From NCBI RefSeq assembly GCF_000513295.1, contig NC_023065.1:62001-126000 (forward strand): a stretch of 64,000 bases of DNA. The letters run 5' to 3'. The first letter of the stretch is position 1; every line of letters begins with the position of its first letter. Position numbers and translations under genes: made by a program. Below, in pieces: positions 34,882 to 45,089 of this stretch. This DNA comes from Magnetospirillum gryphiswaldense MSR-1 v2 (lineage in GTDB: Bacteria; Pseudomonadota; Alphaproteobacteria; Rhodospirillales; Magnetospirillaceae). Below the pieces are notes generated by a model. That model was not told the DNA's origin. It made no database searches and saw only the letters and a program-made list of their open reading frames with translations.

Positions 34882-35247
34882 ATGAGTGACACCCGCATCG
34901 GTCCGGCTCCGCCCGCGCCCAGTCCCGAGCCGCAATCGCGTGCAATTGCCGTCGAGGCGGCGGCGGAATTGGACGATCTGGCTCGCTTGCTGGTCCGCGA
35001 CGTGGAAACCACCCGGCTGGCGCGGGCGCAATCGCAGATCGAGGCATTGCTTTATGCCGCCCAACTGGCCTTGGCCCGGGGCGATGCCACTGGCTTGCGC
35101 GGCATCGCCTGGGAAGCCGGGCGCATCGCCCGTGATCTAGGTGGCGGCGATGCCGCCGCCGCCATTGTCGCCCAGGCCGGTCAGGTCTGTCAGTTGTGCG
35201 AAAAACCTAACGCGCCAACCACCCCCGCCAGCCGCCAAACGCCGTGA
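34882..35247 (+). CDS. Small hypothetical protein, possible ECF target
   Basis: A 121-residue protein. After a Pro-rich start it is helical and Ala-rich ([46 protein letters not shown]), and it ends with a CQLC pair and a Thr/Pro tail. I recognise no family. The ribosome site is weak. The end overlaps the convergent allophanate hydrolase gene by 41 bases. The motif shared with the two sigma genes lies 31 bases upstream, so it may be the regulon member of the divergent sigma factor. Confidence 0.55.
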   Translation: MSDTRIGPAPPAPSPEPQSRAIAVEAAAELDDLARLLVRDVETTRLARAQSQIEALLYAAQLALARGDATGLRGIAWEAGRIARDLGGGDAAAAIVAQAGQVCQLCEKPNAPTTPASRQTP

Positions 35248-36970
35248 TGTCGGTGGCGCCCCTTGTGGCGTGGCCTTCGCAGAGGAAGCCCTTGACCAAG
35301 GTGCCGTCGGCCAGGGTCAGGGTGCCGATGCCCAAGGGGGCGGGGATTTGGGCGACGAAGCTGCCGAAGGCTGCGGCGTCCATCTCGTAGATTTCCACCT
35401 CGATGGCGCCCGCCCCCAGGCCGTCGAACACCAGACCGGGCTTGGCCGGCTGGGTGTCGGCCAGGGCATAAAGGCTGTAGCCGGCGGCGGTGCGGGTGAC
35501 CGCTCGCAGCCGCGCCTTGCGTTCGACCAATTGATGATGCAAGGGCTGGCCGGCCAGATGGGCGCCGACCACCGCCAGGGCGATTTTTTCATTGGCGGCG
35601 GCGACAACCGGCGGCGTGCTGTCCAGGGCGATGCCGGTGCCGCCCAGGCTGGCACTGGGCAGGGCGCGGTGCAGGCGGTCGGCCAGGGCGGCGATGGCGT
35701 CATCCTGAAAGGCCCGGCCCATGATGGTGATGCCGAAGGGCAGGCCGTTGGGACGAAAGCCGGCAGGGATGGCGATGGCCGACAAATCCATCAGATTGAC
35801 GAAATTGGTATAGGCACCGAGATTGCTGTTGAGCCGGATCGGATCGGCCAGCACCTCGTCGATGCGATAGGTGGTGCCGGTGGTGGGCAGCAGCATGACG
35901 TCCATCCTGGCCCATTGGGTTTCCGCTTGGCGGATCAGCTCGGCCAACCGGTAAAAGCCTTTGAAGCCGTCGGCGGCAGAGATGTCTTTCGCCCCCAGGA
36001 TGATGCCGCGCACCACCTCGTGCAGGGACTCGGGTTTGGTGTTGGCGAAATCGTCGATGGCGGCCAGACGTTCCGCCACCCACGGCCCCGAATACAGCAA
36101 CTGGGCGCATTGGGCAAAGGGGGTGAAGTCGATATAGACCTGTTGCCCACCCAAGGCGTGCAGCCGCTCCACCGCTTGCGCGAACAGGGCTTCGGCCTGG
36201 GTATCGCCGAAGAATTCCAGCTTGCCCATGGGCAAGCCGAAGCGGAAACCGTCGGGCCAAGGGCCGGCTTGCGCGGCATTGCGCGAAAAAGCATCTTCCG
36301 GGTCATAGACGCCGGCCACCTCCAGCACCGCCAGGGCATCGGCGCAGGTTCCCGCGAAGATGGAAATGCAATCCAGGCTGCGGCAGGCCGGTACCAACCC
36401 GCGATTGCTGATCAACCCCTTGCTGGGTTTCAGTCCGACGATGTTGTTGAAGGCCACCGGCACCCGGCCCGAGCCGGCGGTGTCGGTGCCCAGTGAAAAC
36501 GACACCAGCCCGGCGGCGACGGCCACCGCCGATCCCGACGACGAGCCCCCCGACACATGATCGGGCGAAAACACCGACGAACAGATGCCGTAGGGCGAGC
36601 GGGTGCCGACCAGACCGGTGGCGAACTGGTCCAGATTGGTCTTGCCGATCAAGATGGCGCCCTCGGCCTGCAAGCGTTCGACGACGAAGGCCGAGCGGCT
36701 GGGAGTATAGGCGAAATCGGGGCAGCCGGCGGTGGTGGGCATGCCGGCCACATCGATGTTGTCCTTGACGGCGAAGGGGATACCCCACAGCCGGCCCTTG
36801 GGGGCTTGTTGCAACTGTGCCAGGGCCTGATCCTTGGGGATCAGGCTGATCCACACCGGGCGCTCGCCCATGGAGGCGATGCGGTCATAGACCTGATCCA
36901 GTACCTGGGCCGGGGTAAGGCTGCCGCTGGCATAGGCGTTTTTCAGATGGTCGATGTCGAGCGAGAACAT
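35207..36970 (-). CDS. atzF: Allophanate hydrolase
   Basis: A 587-residue amidase-family enzyme that hydrolyses allophanate to ammonia and carbon dioxide. The amidase-signature triad is visible: Lys in [10 protein letters not shown], and the Ser-rich [31 protein letters not shown]. The C-terminal 150 residues are the extra allophanate-hydrolase domain. I chose the ATG at 36970, which overlaps the carboxylase stop (ATGA); an in-frame upstream extension would run into that gene. It completes guanidine or urea breakdown with the genes before it. Confidence 0.93.
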   Translation of the reverse strand: MFSLDIDHLKNAYASGSLTPAQVLDQVYDRIASMGERPVWISLIPKDQALAQLQQAPKGRLWGIPFAVKDNIDVAGMPTTAGCPDFAYTPSRSAFVVERLQAEGAILIGKTNLDQFATGLVGTRSPYGICSSVFSPDHVSGGSSSGSAVAVAAGLVSFSLGTDTAGSGRVPVAFNNIVGLKPSKGLISNRGLVPACRSLDCISIFAGTCADALAVLEVAGVYDPEDAFSRNAAQAGPWPDGFRFGLPMGKLEFFGDTQAEALFAQAVERLHALGGQQVYIDFTPFAQCAQLLYSGPWVAERLAAIDDFANTKPESLHEVVRGIILGAKDISAADGFKGFYRLAELIRQAETQWARMDVMLLPTTGTTYRIDEVLADPIRLNSNLGAYTNFVNLMDLSAIAIPAGFRPNGLPFGITIMGRAFQDDAIAALADRLHRALPSASLGGTGIALDSTPPVVAAANEKIALAVVGAHLAGQPLHHQLVERKARLRAVTRTAAGYSLYALADTQPAKPGLVFDGLGAGAIEVEIYEMDAAAFGSFVAQIPAPLGIGTLTLADGTLVKGFLCEGHATRGATDITAFGGWRGWLAR

Positions 36971-39900
36971 CAGGCGGCCTCCTCGGTGATGACGGCCAGG
37001 ATTTGTCCCAGGGCGACGGCGCGGCCCTCGGCGCAACGCAATTCCGCCACGATGCCGGCAGCGGGGGCGAGCAGGGGGATTTCCATTTTCATGCTTTCCA
37101 CCACGATCAAGGTGTCGCCGGCCTCGACCCGTTGGCCCGGTTGGACGGCGATTTTCCACACGCTGCCCGGCACCGGGGCACAGGCGGCGACGCTGCCCGC
37201 CGGCACCGCCTGATCGCTGTCGTCGTCGACGGCTTCCGGCATATCGGCGCCATAGCCGATCTGGCCCGAGGCCTCCCAGCGGGCGCGCTCCTCGTCGAAG
37301 GAGTGCTGTTGGCGGGATTTGAAGGATTTGATCGAGGCGTCGTTATCGGCCAGGAACTTGCGGTAATCTGCCAGTTTAAAGGTGGTTTCCTCGATCTTCA
37401 GACGGGCCTTGCCGCGCGGGAAGGCGTCGCGGAATTCCAATAACTCCTGGGCCGAGACCTCGACGAAGCGGATCTGGTCGAAGAAGCGCAACAGCCACGG
37501 CTTGCCCGGCTGGAATTCCGCCGTTTCCTTGTGGGTGTTCCACACCTGACAGGTGCGCCCGACGAACTGATAGCCGCCCGGCCCCTCCATGCCATAGACG
37601 CACATATAGGCGCCGCCGATGCCCACGGCGTTTTCCGGCGTCCAGGTCCGCGCCGGATTGTATTTGGTGGTGACCAGACGGTGGCGCGGGTCCATGGGGG
37701 TGGCGACCGGCGCGCCCAGATAAACGTCGCCCAGGCCCAACACCAGATAGGAGGCATCGAAGACGATGCGCTTGACCGCATCGATACTGTCCAGGCCGTT
37801 GATGCGGCGGATGAACTCGATATTACTGGGGCACCACGGCGCGTCGGCGCGCACCGATTGCATGTATTTGCGGATGGCCTCTTGGGTGGCTTCGTCGTCC
37901 CACGACAACGGCAGATGGACGATGCGGGCCGGCACCTCCATGGCATCGTTGTTGGGCAGGCTGTCTTCCGCCTTCATCAGCAAGGCCAGCAATTCATGCA
38001 GGCACAGTACCCGGCTGTCGTAATGCAGTTGCAGCGAGCGGATACCCGGGGTCATGTCGATGATGCCGGCGGGGGCCAAGGCCCGCAACGCCGCCATCAG
38101 CGCATGGACGCGGAACCTGAGTTCCAGGTCCAGCACCAGCGGGCCGTATTCCACCAACAGGTATTTGTCGCCGGCGCGGCGATAGACCACGCGCGGGCGC
38201 TCGCCCTGGGCCGGGATGTCGCCCACCACCGCATCGTCGGGGCCGCTGCCGCCGGGCTGGGCCAGACTGTCCGTGTCCACCGGGGCGAAGGTTTCGATTT
38301 CCGCTTCCTGCTTGGCTTCCAGCAAGGCGGCCTGGGCCGGGGTCAGGCGGATGAAGCGCACGCGATCGCCGGGGCGCACTTGCCCCAGCTTCCACAATTC
38401 GGCCTGCACGATGGTGGCCGGGCAGACGAAACCGCCCAAGGATGGGCCGTCGGGACCCAGGATCACCGGCATGTCGCCGGTGAAGTCGATGGCGCCGATG
38501 GCATAGGCGTTGTCATGGATGTTGCTGGGATGCAGGCCGGCCTCGCCGCCATCTTTGCGCGCCCATTTGGGCTTGGGGCCGATCAGGCGCACGCCGGTGC
38601 GGTTGGAATTGTAATGCACCTCCCAAGGGGCGGCGAAAAACTGCTCGATGTCGTCATCGGTCAAGAAATCCGGCGCCCCGTGCGGGCCATACAGCACGCC
38701 GATTTCCCACTCGTGACCCAGCACCGGCATCAGCGCATCGGGCACGGGGCGGGGCTGGGCGGCGGCGTGGGGCTGACCCAGATGCAGCACGTCGCCCGTC
38801 ATCAGGGCGCGTCCGCCATGGCCGCCGAACTTGCCCAAGGTGAAGGTGGATTTGCTGCCCAGGTAATCGGGCACGTCGAAGCCGCCCTCCACCGCCAGAT
38901 AGGCGCGGCAACCGGCGCCGCTGACCGTGCCCAGGCGCAGCACCTGACCGGCGGCGACGGTGACCGGGGTGCCGTAGACAACCGGCTGGCCATCCAAGGC
39001 GGCGGCCATTTCCGCCCCCATCAGGCAGATTTTGGTGTCGGTGTTGAATTTGAGCGTCGGGCCCGACATGGTCAGTTCCAGCGCGGCGGTGCCGGCGGAA
39101 TTGCCAAGAGCATGGTTGGCCAGACGCATGGACAGGTGATCCATCGGCCCCGATGGCGGCACCCCCACGTCCCAATAGCCGGTGCGGCCGGGATAATCCT
39201 GGATGCTCGCCTGGGTGCCCACCGCCAGTACCTCGACCGAGCGGGCGTGGTGGATGAAGCTTTCCAGCGTGCGGGTGGTCACGCTGCCCTCGACGAAAGC
39301 CGGGCTGGCCACCAGGGCGCGCAAATAATCCAGATTGGTCTCGATGCCATTGATGCGGGTTTGGGCCAGCACTGCCTGCATCTTGCCCAAGGCGTCGGCG
39401 CGGTCGGTGCCGGTGACGATGATCTTGGCGATCATCGGATCGTAATAGGGCGAGATTTCAAGCCCCGCTTCCACCCAGGTTTCGACGCGGGCGTCAGCGG
39501 ACCAATGCACCTGGGTCAGCAGGCCGGAAGAGGGACGGAAGTCGCGGGCCGGGTCTTCGGCATAAAGACGCACCTGGATCGAGGCACCGCGCGCCCGCTC
39601 GGCGTGATCGGCCAGGGGCAGGGGCTCGCCCGCCGCCTGGCGCACCATCCATTCCACCAGATCGATGCCGGTGACCTGCTCGGTCACCCCGTGTTCCACT
39701 TGCAGGCGGGTGTTGACCTCGAGGAAGTGGAATTCGTCCGCATCGGTGTCGTAAAGGAACTCCACCGTGCCGGCATTGGCGTAGCCCACCGCTTGGCCCA
39801 GTTTGACGGCGGTTTCACATAATTGGTGCCGCAAGTGCGGGCTGATGCCCGGCGCCGGGGTTTCCTCGACCACCTTCTGATTACGGCGCTGGGCCGAACA

Positions 39901-40584
39901 ATCGCGTTCGCCCAGGGCCACCACGTTGCCCTTGCCGTCGCCGAAAATTTGCACCTCGATGTGGCGACCGCGTTCCACGTATTTTTCCAGGAACAGGCCG
40001 GGATCCTTGAAATTGTTGCGGGCCAGCCGCTGCACCCGCTCGAACAACGGCTCGAGCTCGGCTTCGCCGCGGCACAGCGACAGACCGATGCCGCCGCCGC
40101 CGGCAGTGCTTTTCAGCATCACCGGATAGCCGATGCGCTTGGCCTCGGCCTTGGCGTGAGCGACATCGTTCAGCAATCCCGATCCGGGGGCCAGCGGCAC
40201 TTTGGCCTTTTTCGCCAGATCGCGGGCGGTGTGCTTCAAGCCGAAGGCGCGCATGTGCTCGGGCCACGGGCCGATGAAGACGATGCCGGCACGGGCGCAT
40301 TCTTCGGCGAAATCAGGGTTTTCCGACAAGAAGCCGTAGCCGGGATGGATGGCCTGGGCGCCCGATCGGCGGGCGACGTCCAAGATGGAATCAGCCCGCA
40401 GATAGCTTTGCGCTGCCGGGGCCGGGCCGATGCAATAAGCCTCGTCGGCCATGGAAACGTGTAGCGAGTGGCGGTCGGCCTCGGAATAAACGGCGACGCT
40501 GGCAATGCCCATCTTGTTGAGCGTGCGGATGATGCGGCACGCGATGGCGCCGCGATTGGCGATCAGGACCTTGGTGAACATCAC
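36970..40584 (-). CDS. Guanidine/urea carboxylase (biotin-dependent)
   Basis: A 1204-residue biotin enzyme of the urea carboxylase family. In order: biotin carboxylase ([14 protein letters not shown] ... [14 protein letters not shown]), two carboxyltransferase-type domains ([28 protein letters not shown]), and a biotin carrier with Lys1166 in ESMKMEIP. Many such enzymes have been shown to be guanidine carboxylases when beside DUF1989 proteins and a ykkC riboswitch, as here. I therefore favour carboxylation of guanidine to carboxyguanidine. Substrate preference depends on residues I could not check by alignment. Confidence 0.93.
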   Translation of the reverse strand: MMFTKVLIANRGAIACRIIRTLNKMGIASVAVYSEADRHSLHVSMADEAYCIGPAPAAQSYLRADSILDVARRSGAQAIHPGYGFLSENPDFAEECARAGIVFIGPWPEHMRAFGLKHTARDLAKKAKVPLAPGSGLLNDVAHAKAEAKRIGYPVMLKSTAGGGGIGLSLCRGEAELEPLFERVQRLARNNFKDPGLFLEKYVERGRHIEVQIFGDGKGNVVALGERDCSAQRRNQKVVEETPAPGISPHLRHQLCETAVKLGQAVGYANAGTVEFLYDTDADEFHFLEVNTRLQVEHGVTEQVTGIDLVEWMVRQAAGEPLPLADHAERARGASIQVRLYAEDPARDFRPSSGLLTQVHWSADARVETWVEAGLEISPYYDPMIAKIIVTGTDRADALGKMQAVLAQTRINGIETNLDYLRALVASPAFVEGSVTTRTLESFIHHARSVEVLAVGTQASIQDYPGRTGYWDVGVPPSGPMDHLSMRLANHALGNSAGTAALELTMSGPTLKFNTDTKICLMGAEMAAALDGQPVVYGTPVTVAAGQVLRLGTVSGAGCRAYLAVEGGFDVPDYLGSKSTFTLGKFGGHGGRALMTGDVLHLGQPHAAAQPRPVPDALMPVLGHEWEIGVLYGPHGAPDFLTDDDIEQFFAAPWEVHYNSNRTGVRLIGPKPKWARKDGGEAGLHPSNIHDNAYAIGAIDFTGDMPVILGPDGPSLGGFVCPATIVQAELWKLGQVRPGDRVRFIRLTPAQAALLEAKQEAEIETFAPVDTDSLAQPGGSGPDDAVVGDIPAQGERPRVVYRRAGDKYLLVEYGPLVLDLELRFRVHALMAALRALAPAGIIDMTPGIRSLQLHYDSRVLCLHELLALLMKAEDSLPNNDAMEVPARIVHLPLSWDDEATQEAIRKYMQSVRADAPWCPSNIEFIRRINGLDSIDAVKRIVFDASYLVLGLGDVYLGAPVATPMDPRHRLVTTKYNPARTWTPENAVGIGGAYMCVYGMEGPGGYQFVGRTCQVWNTHKETAEFQPGKPWLLRFFDQIRFVEVSAQELLEFRDAFPRGKARLKIEETTFKLADYRKFLADNDASIKSFKSRQQHSFDEERARWEASGQIGYGADMPEAVDDDSDQAVPAGSVAACAPVPGSVWKIAVQPGQRVEAGDTLIVVESMKMEIPLLAPAAGIVAELRCAEGRAVALGQILAVITEEAA

Positions 40585-41225
40585 TGAGCCTCCCAGATCA
40601 GCACGTCGATGGGGGTCGGGTTATAGGCGTTGCACGGGTTGTTGAGCTGCGGACAGTTGGAGATCAGCACCAGCAAATCCATTTCGGCCACCATCTCCAC
40701 ATACTTGCCCGGCCCCGACACGCCGTCGGCGAAGCTCAGGCCGCCCTCGGGGGTGATGGGCACGTTCATGAAGAAGTTGATGTTGTGGCCGATGTCGCGC
40801 TTGGAGAGGCCCCAATGATCATGCTCGGCCAGGGCGAGCACATAGGAATCGCGGCAGGCATGCATGGTCTTTTTTTCCAACGCATAGCGCACGGTGTTGC
40901 TTTCGGTGGCGCAGGCGCCGCCTAGCGTGTCGTGGCGGCCGACGAGATCGGCGGTGATCACCGCCATGACGTTGCCGTCCTGGCTGATCAGGCGCGAGCC
41001 CACCCCCAGATAGACCTTGCCCTGGTCGCCGATGGTGCTGGTGGCGCAATAGCGTTCGTGCGGGTCACGGGCGTTATAGAACAAGGTATCGGCGGCCTGA
41101 TTGCCGTCGACATCGACGATGCGCAGGGTCTGGCCCTTCTTCACCTCGTGCAGCCAGTAATCCCCGGCGGGCACGGTGGCGCTGTAGATGGCCGTGGCGG
41201 CGGCCAGTTCGCTTTCCTTCAGCAT
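40581..41225 (-). CDS. DUF1989 protein, carboxyguanidine deiminase subunit
   Basis: A 214-residue member of DUF1989, formerly called urea carboxylase-associated protein. Pairs of such proteins (CgdA and CgdB) are known to form carboxyguanidine deiminase, which makes allophanate from the carboxylase product. Conserved stretches are [33 protein letters not shown] and [23 protein letters not shown]. It overlaps the carboxylase gene by ATGA. I did not assign A or B. Confidence 0.88.
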   Translation of the reverse strand: MLKESELAAATAIYSATVPAGDYWLHEVKKGQTLRIVDVDGNQAADTLFYNARDPHERYCATSTIGDQGKVYLGVGSRLISQDGNVMAVITADLVGRHDTLGGACATESNTVRYALEKKTMHACRDSYVLALAEHDHWGLSKRDIGHNINFFMNVPITPEGGLSFADGVSGPGKYVEMVAEMDLLVLISNCPQLNNPCNAYNPTPIDVLIWEAQ

Positions 41226-41235
41226 GAACGCTCTC

Positions 41236-41952
41236 CTAGCCGATCAGGGTGTAAAGACGATTGTTCTCGAATCCGCGGCGGTTGGCCGGCGAGTGGTTCA
41301 GGCAGTAATCGTCCTGGGCGACCGGGGGGGTCCGCAAAAGCTGATAGGTCACCGGTTTTTTCGGATAATCGGGGCTGGGATTCATCGGGTGCGGGCAGGT
41401 GTGCAGCAACACCAGCGTATCCATCTCGAAACGCAGCGTGACCACCGAGCCGGCGGGCGAATTGGCGGGGTCGAATACCATGGTGCCGTCCTCGGTCACC
41501 GCGACTTTCGAGAATAGGTTGAGGTTGGCGGCCAGATCGCGCCGCCCCAGGCCGTATTTGCCGCCCTCCACCAAAAAGCTGTCATGACCGTTCAGGAACC
41601 AGTCGTTGCGGCAGGCCTGATAGGTCTTCACCCCCCAGCGTTTGGCCACCATGTCCTTGGTGGTATTGCCGCCGATGGTGTCGTGCCAGCCGACGCTGTC
41701 CTCGGTGATCGAGGCGAAGATGCGGCCCATGTCCGAATACAGGCAATGCCCACGGGTCAGCTTGAAGGTGTGCTGGCATTTCAGCGTGTCGGGGGCGTTG
41801 TAGCGCTCCAGAAGATTGGCCGGGTTGTAGAACAGCATGCCCGTATTGGCGCCGCCCTCGGCATCGATCAGGCGCAGGCTGGTGCCGCGCTTGGCGGTGA
41901 AGGACCAGTGTTTGCCGCCGGGCAGGGTGTCTTGGTACAAAAGCTCGCTCAT
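41236..41952 (-). CDS. DUF1989 protein, second carboxyguanidine deiminase subunit
   Basis: A 238-residue paralogue of the neighbouring DUF1989 protein. Shared features include [35 protein letters not shown] and [19 protein letters not shown], with a CPHPMNP tail. With its neighbour it should form the two-subunit carboxyguanidine deiminase. The start at 41952 has GGAGAAA six bases upstream. It sits 10 bases before its partner gene. Confidence 0.88.
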   Translation of the reverse strand: MSELLYQDTLPGGKHWSFTAKRGTSLRLIDAEGGANTGMLFYNPANLLERYNAPDTLKCQHTFKLTRGHCLYSDMGRIFASITEDSVGWHDTIGGNTTKDMVAKRWGVKTYQACRNDWFLNGHDSFLVEGGKYGLGRRDLAANLNLFSKVAVTEDGTMVFDPANSPAGSVVTLRFEMDTLVLLHTCPHPMNPSPDYPKKPVTYQLLRTPPVAQDDYCLNHSPANRRGFENNRLYTLIG

Positions 41953-42025
41953 GCGGATTTCTCCGTCGTGCCGGGCCGTCCCGGCTTGGCGCGAACCCTC
42001 CGGGGTCGTCCCCGGAGGCAAGGGG

Positions 42026-42775
42026 TTAAGGTCGGACGATCTCGGCCCGTTCGGGCTTGTCGTCCAACGGCAGGTTCAAGGTGATGGTGGCGCCATAGGC
42101 CTGGGGTGCGTCGGGGTCGTGGCGCACCTTGTCGAAGGCCAGCACCCGGGTGGACAGGCCAAAGCCCTCCTTGATGTCGTGGGTGACCATGAACACCGTC
42201 ATCCGTTCCGCCCGCCACAGGGCGCGGACCAGATCGTGCATCTGCGCCTTGGTGCCGGGGTCGAGCGCGCCGAAGGGTTCGTCCATCAGCAAGATACGCG
42301 GCTTTCTGACCAGCGCCTGGGCGATGGACAGGCGTTGCTGCATGCCGCCCGACAATTCACCCGGATATTTGTCGCGGGCCTGATCCAGGCCGACGGCGTC
42401 GATGACGTGGCGCACCTCGTCCAGGGCCTGGCGCTTTTTCGCCCCCCACAGCTTGCCGAACAGGGGCGCGCGGGCGAATTCCAGCCCCAACACCACGTTT
42501 TCCTGCACGGTCAGATGGGCATAGGCGGAATAACGCTGGAACACCACGCCGCGATCGGGACCGGGTTCGGCGGCCAAGGGCTGGCCGTCGATGCGGATGC
42601 TGCCCCGGGTCGGTTGTTCCATGGACAGCAACAGGCGCAACAGCGTGGTCTTGCCGCAGCCCGACGGCCCGACCATGGCGCAGAATTCACCCGACGGGAT
42701 ATCCAGGCAGATGCGTTCCAGCACCACCTGATCGCCGTATTCCATCCACAGATTGTCGATGCTGACCCGGCTCAT
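42026..42775 (-). CDS. ABC transporter ATP-binding protein, guanidine uptake
   Basis: A 249-residue ATPase of the nitrate/taurine type. Walker A is GPSGCGKTT, the signature is LSGGMQQRLSIAQA and Walker B is ILLMDEPFGALD, followed by MVTHDIKEG. The ATG overlaps the permease stop (ATGA). Placed between the transporter genes and the guanidine enzymes, it probably powers guanidine import. Out-of-frame readings that fuse it to the permease are not real. Confidence 0.88.
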   Translation of the reverse strand: MSRVSIDNLWMEYGDQVVLERICLDIPSGEFCAMVGPSGCGKTTLLRLLLSMEQPTRGSIRIDGQPLAAEPGPDRGVVFQRYSAYAHLTVQENVVLGLEFARAPLFGKLWGAKKRQALDEVRHVIDAVGLDQARDKYPGELSGGMQQRLSIAQALVRKPRILLMDEPFGALDPGTKAQMHDLVRALWRAERMTVFMVTHDIKEGFGLSTRVLAFDKVRHDPDAPQAYGATITLNLPLDDKPERAEIVRP

Positions 42776-43593
42776 GACGCCCCCCTTGCCAGCCACGGGC
42801 ACAGACGGCGGTTCATGGTACGCAAGGCCCAATCCATGCAAAAGGCCAGCAGGGTGATCCAGGCCACATAGGGCAGGATGACGTCCATGGCCAGATAGCG
42901 CCGCACCAGGAAGATGCGATAGCCCAAGCCGTCCTGGGCGGCGATGGCTTCCGCCGAGATCAGGAACAGCCACGCCGGCCCCAGGGACAGCCGGACCGCG
43001 TCCAAAAGCTTGGGCCACACATTGGGCAGCACCAGCCGGGTGATGATCTGCCAGGTGCTGGCCCCCAGGGTCTGGGCCTTGATCACCAGTTCCGCCGGGA
43101 TGGCCTCGACCCTGAGCGCCAGATCGCGGATCAGGAAAGGCGCGATGCCGATGACGATCAAGACAACCTTGGACAATTCGTCCAGACCGAAGACGATGAA
43201 CAAGATGGGCAGGATGGCCATGGGCGGGATCAGCGACAGCACGGCGATAAAGGGCGATAGGCCGGCGCGGACATAGGGGATCAGGCCGGTGCCGATGCCC
43301 AAGATCAGCCCCAGGGCGGTGGACAGCAACAGCCCCAGGCCCAGCCGGGTCAGGCTGGAAGCGGTGTCGGCCCATAAAAGCACGTTGCCGCTGCGGGCAT
43401 CGGCGGTGAAGGCCAGGCGGTGGATGGTGTCGGCGATGGTGGACAGGGCCGGCAACAGCTTGTCACCGGGATTCTCGGCCAGACGCAGGGCCGAGAAGAC
43501 GACATAAAGCACCAACACCGCCAGGAAGGGGAGCGCCCCCCAGAACAGGGCGCTCCCTTTGCCGGGGCGCCGGTTGATGATCCGGCGGCCCAT
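42772..43593 (-). CDS. ABC transporter permease, guanidine uptake
   Basis: A 273-residue inner-membrane permease with six hydrophobic segments and the coupling motif VIKAQTLGASTWQIITRLVLPNVWPKLLDAVRLSLGPAWLFLI, typical of the SsuC/TauC group. It begins two bases after the substrate-binding protein gene and overlaps the ATPase gene. The substrate is inferred from the operon. Confidence 0.88.
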   Translation of the reverse strand: MGRRIINRRPGKGSALFWGALPFLAVLVLYVVFSALRLAENPGDKLLPALSTIADTIHRLAFTADARSGNVLLWADTASSLTRLGLGLLLSTALGLILGIGTGLIPYVRAGLSPFIAVLSLIPPMAILPILFIVFGLDELSKVVLIVIGIAPFLIRDLALRVEAIPAELVIKAQTLGASTWQIITRLVLPNVWPKLLDAVRLSLGPAWLFLISAEAIAAQDGLGYRIFLVRRYLAMDVILPYVAWITLLAFCMDWALRTMNRRLCPWLARGAS

Positions 43594-43595
43594 GC

Positions 43596-44666
43596 TTACA
43601 GCTTCCCGTCGGCGGCCAGCTTCATGAACTCGGCATCGAAGCGCAACTTCACGTTCTTGGCGTCGCCGATGGTCTTGCCGCCGGGGAAGGCAATGCCGAC
43701 CGCGTCCTTGGTCTTGGCGCCCTCGCCCAGCAAGCCGTGCTCGAACGAGAAGGTGCGGACCATGTCCATGGTCTTGGGCAATTGCGCCGAGGTGGCGAAG
43801 GCCACCGCGTCGGCGGGCTTGTAGAACATCTTGGTGGTGGCGAGCTGGGCCTTGTAGCCGGCCAGATCGGTGCCCGAGGCCTTGGCCATGTGTTCCAGCA
43901 TGGCGGTGTCGCCGGCTTCCATCTTGGCCATCATCTCGTACCACACGCCGGTGAGCGCCTTGCCCAAGGCCGGGTTGTCCTTGAGCGTGGCCGAGTTGAC
44001 CACCATCAGGTCGATGATCTCGCCCGGAATCTTGGCGCTGTCGAACACCTTGGTGGCGCCCTTGACCGCAGCGACTTCGGCCAGTTGCGGGTTCCAGGTG
44101 ACGACGGCGGTGGAATCCTTGGACGAGGTGAAGACGGAAACGATGTCGGCATCCGAGGTGTTGACGACGCTGACGTCTTTCTCCTTCAGCTTGACGCTGT
44201 CCAGCGCCCGGGCCAGCAGGTAATGGGAGACCGAAAGCTCGACCAGATTGATCTTCTGGCCCTTGAGATCGGCGACGCTTTTGCCCTTTTTCAGGACGAT
44301 GCCGTCATTGCCGTTGGAGAAGTCGCCGGAGATCAGCGCGGTCGAATCGACCCCGCCCGCCGCCGGAATGGTCAGTGCGTCCATATTGGTCATGACGCAG
44401 CCGTCGAAACCGCCGGCGGTATATTGGTTGATGGATTCCACGTAGTCGTTGATCTGCACGATCTCGACCTTGATGCCGTATTTGTCGGCCCATTTCTTCA
44501 TCAGGCCGGAATCGGCGGCATAGCCCCACGGCATCCAGCCGGCATAGATGGACCAGGCGACTTTGAAATCCTTTTTCTCGGCGGCAAAGCCGGGCGAACA
44601 GGTGGCGGCGACCATGGCGGCGGCGCCGACGGCCAGACCCAAAACTCGTTTCAGGGACGAACGCAT
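43596..44666 (-). CDS. ABC transporter substrate-binding protein, guanidine uptake
   Basis: A 356-residue periplasmic protein with a clear signal peptide (RVLGLAVGAAAMVAATCSPGFAA) and an NMT1/SsuA-like fold (FKVAWSIYAGWMPWGYAADSGLMKKWADKYGIKVEIVQINDYVESINQYTAGGFDGC). It is the first gene after the guanidine riboswitch, so guanidine or a close relative is the likely ligand. The ATG at 44666 has GAGGGGG upstream. It leads the transporter-enzyme operon. Confidence 0.9.
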   Translation of the reverse strand: MRSSLKRVLGLAVGAAAMVAATCSPGFAAEKKDFKVAWSIYAGWMPWGYAADSGLMKKWADKYGIKVEIVQINDYVESINQYTAGGFDGCVMTNMDALTIPAAGGVDSTALISGDFSNGNDGIVLKKGKSVADLKGQKINLVELSVSHYLLARALDSVKLKEKDVSVVNTSDADIVSVFTSSKDSTAVVTWNPQLAEVAAVKGATKVFDSAKIPGEIIDLMVVNSATLKDNPALGKALTGVWYEMMAKMEAGDTAMLEHMAKASGTDLAGYKAQLATTKMFYKPADAVAFATSAQLPKTMDMVRTFSFEHGLLGEGAKTKDAVGIAFPGGKTIGDAKNVKLRFDAEFMKLAADGKL

Positions 44667-44790
44667 GAAAAACCCCCTCGGTTGCTTAAGAAGCTTCACA
44701 AGGCACCGCGGGGGACGATCGGGTTTCAGGGTGGGGGCCTGGGCCGGGTGGGCAGAGACCGTCCCTGAGAATCCGAAGGCTCTCGCGGCA

Positions 44791-44893
44791 CAGCTCTCCC
44801 GGGCTTTTATCCCGCCGTGGCTCCGTTCGCCGTTGACCGGCGGACGGGAGTGCATCTCTTGGACCAGACACCGCGAGCGGTCGGAACCCTAGA
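44791..44893 (-). ncRNA. Guanidine-I (ykkC) riboswitch
   Basis: On the minus strand the aptamer elements occur in the right order: CTAGGGTTCCG, a short hairpin ACCGC-TC-GCGGT, GGTCCAAGAG, a second hairpin near 44830-44845, then ACGGCGGGATAAAAGCCC and CGGGAGA. These are the conserved blocks of the ykkC guanidine-I class. It lies 125 bases before the transporter gene. No T-run terminator follows, so translation control (the GAGGGGG ribosome site can pair with C-runs in the leader) seems possible. Confidence 0.9.
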
Positions 44894-44914
44894 CGCGTTA
44901 TGGCTGTTGTATAC

Positions 44915-44929
44915 GCAAAGCCCGTGCCA
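44915..44929 (-). promoter_or_regulatory. Sigma-54 promoter of the guanidine operon
   Basis: On the minus strand TGGCAC-GGGCT-TTGC matches the sigma-54 (RpoN) -24/-12 consensus at all ten conserved bases with the correct spacing. The predicted start, about 12 bases beyond the -12 element, is near 44903, ten bases before the riboswitch begins. Nitrogen control through an NtrC-type activator is expected; I could not identify its binding sites with confidence. Confidence 0.8.
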
Positions 44930-45089
44930 GCACCAAAGCCAGGGGTTGGCGTGTGCGCCGCGGCAAAGGGGCCGATTTTTAGGCATAAGCTTGCTTAAAT
45001 ATCAGGCAGAAGAGCGTTGCCACATCTTCGTTTGTGCAGTGCGGGAAATGGTTCTACCATCCCCTCCGGTGCCAATGGGGGAAAGATCC

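Noticed and set aside
36970-37159. 63-residue N-terminal extension of allophanate hydrolase
   Set aside because: It would run through the end of the carboxylase gene; the ATGA overlap at 36970 gives a standard N-terminus.
37531-39822. A 763-residue open frame on the plus strand
   Set aside because: It is antisense to the biotin carboxylase gene, has no domain pattern or ribosome site, and reflects codon bias.
42776-43375. A fusion of permease and ATPase in the guanidine transporter
   Set aside because: The ATPase frame stays open upstream but reads as an out-of-frame shadow of the permease; the two real genes overlap by ATGA.
45048-45060. Small palindrome ATGGTTCTACCAT before mmdA
   Set aside because: Five-base arms are too short to call an operator with no regulator gene nearby.
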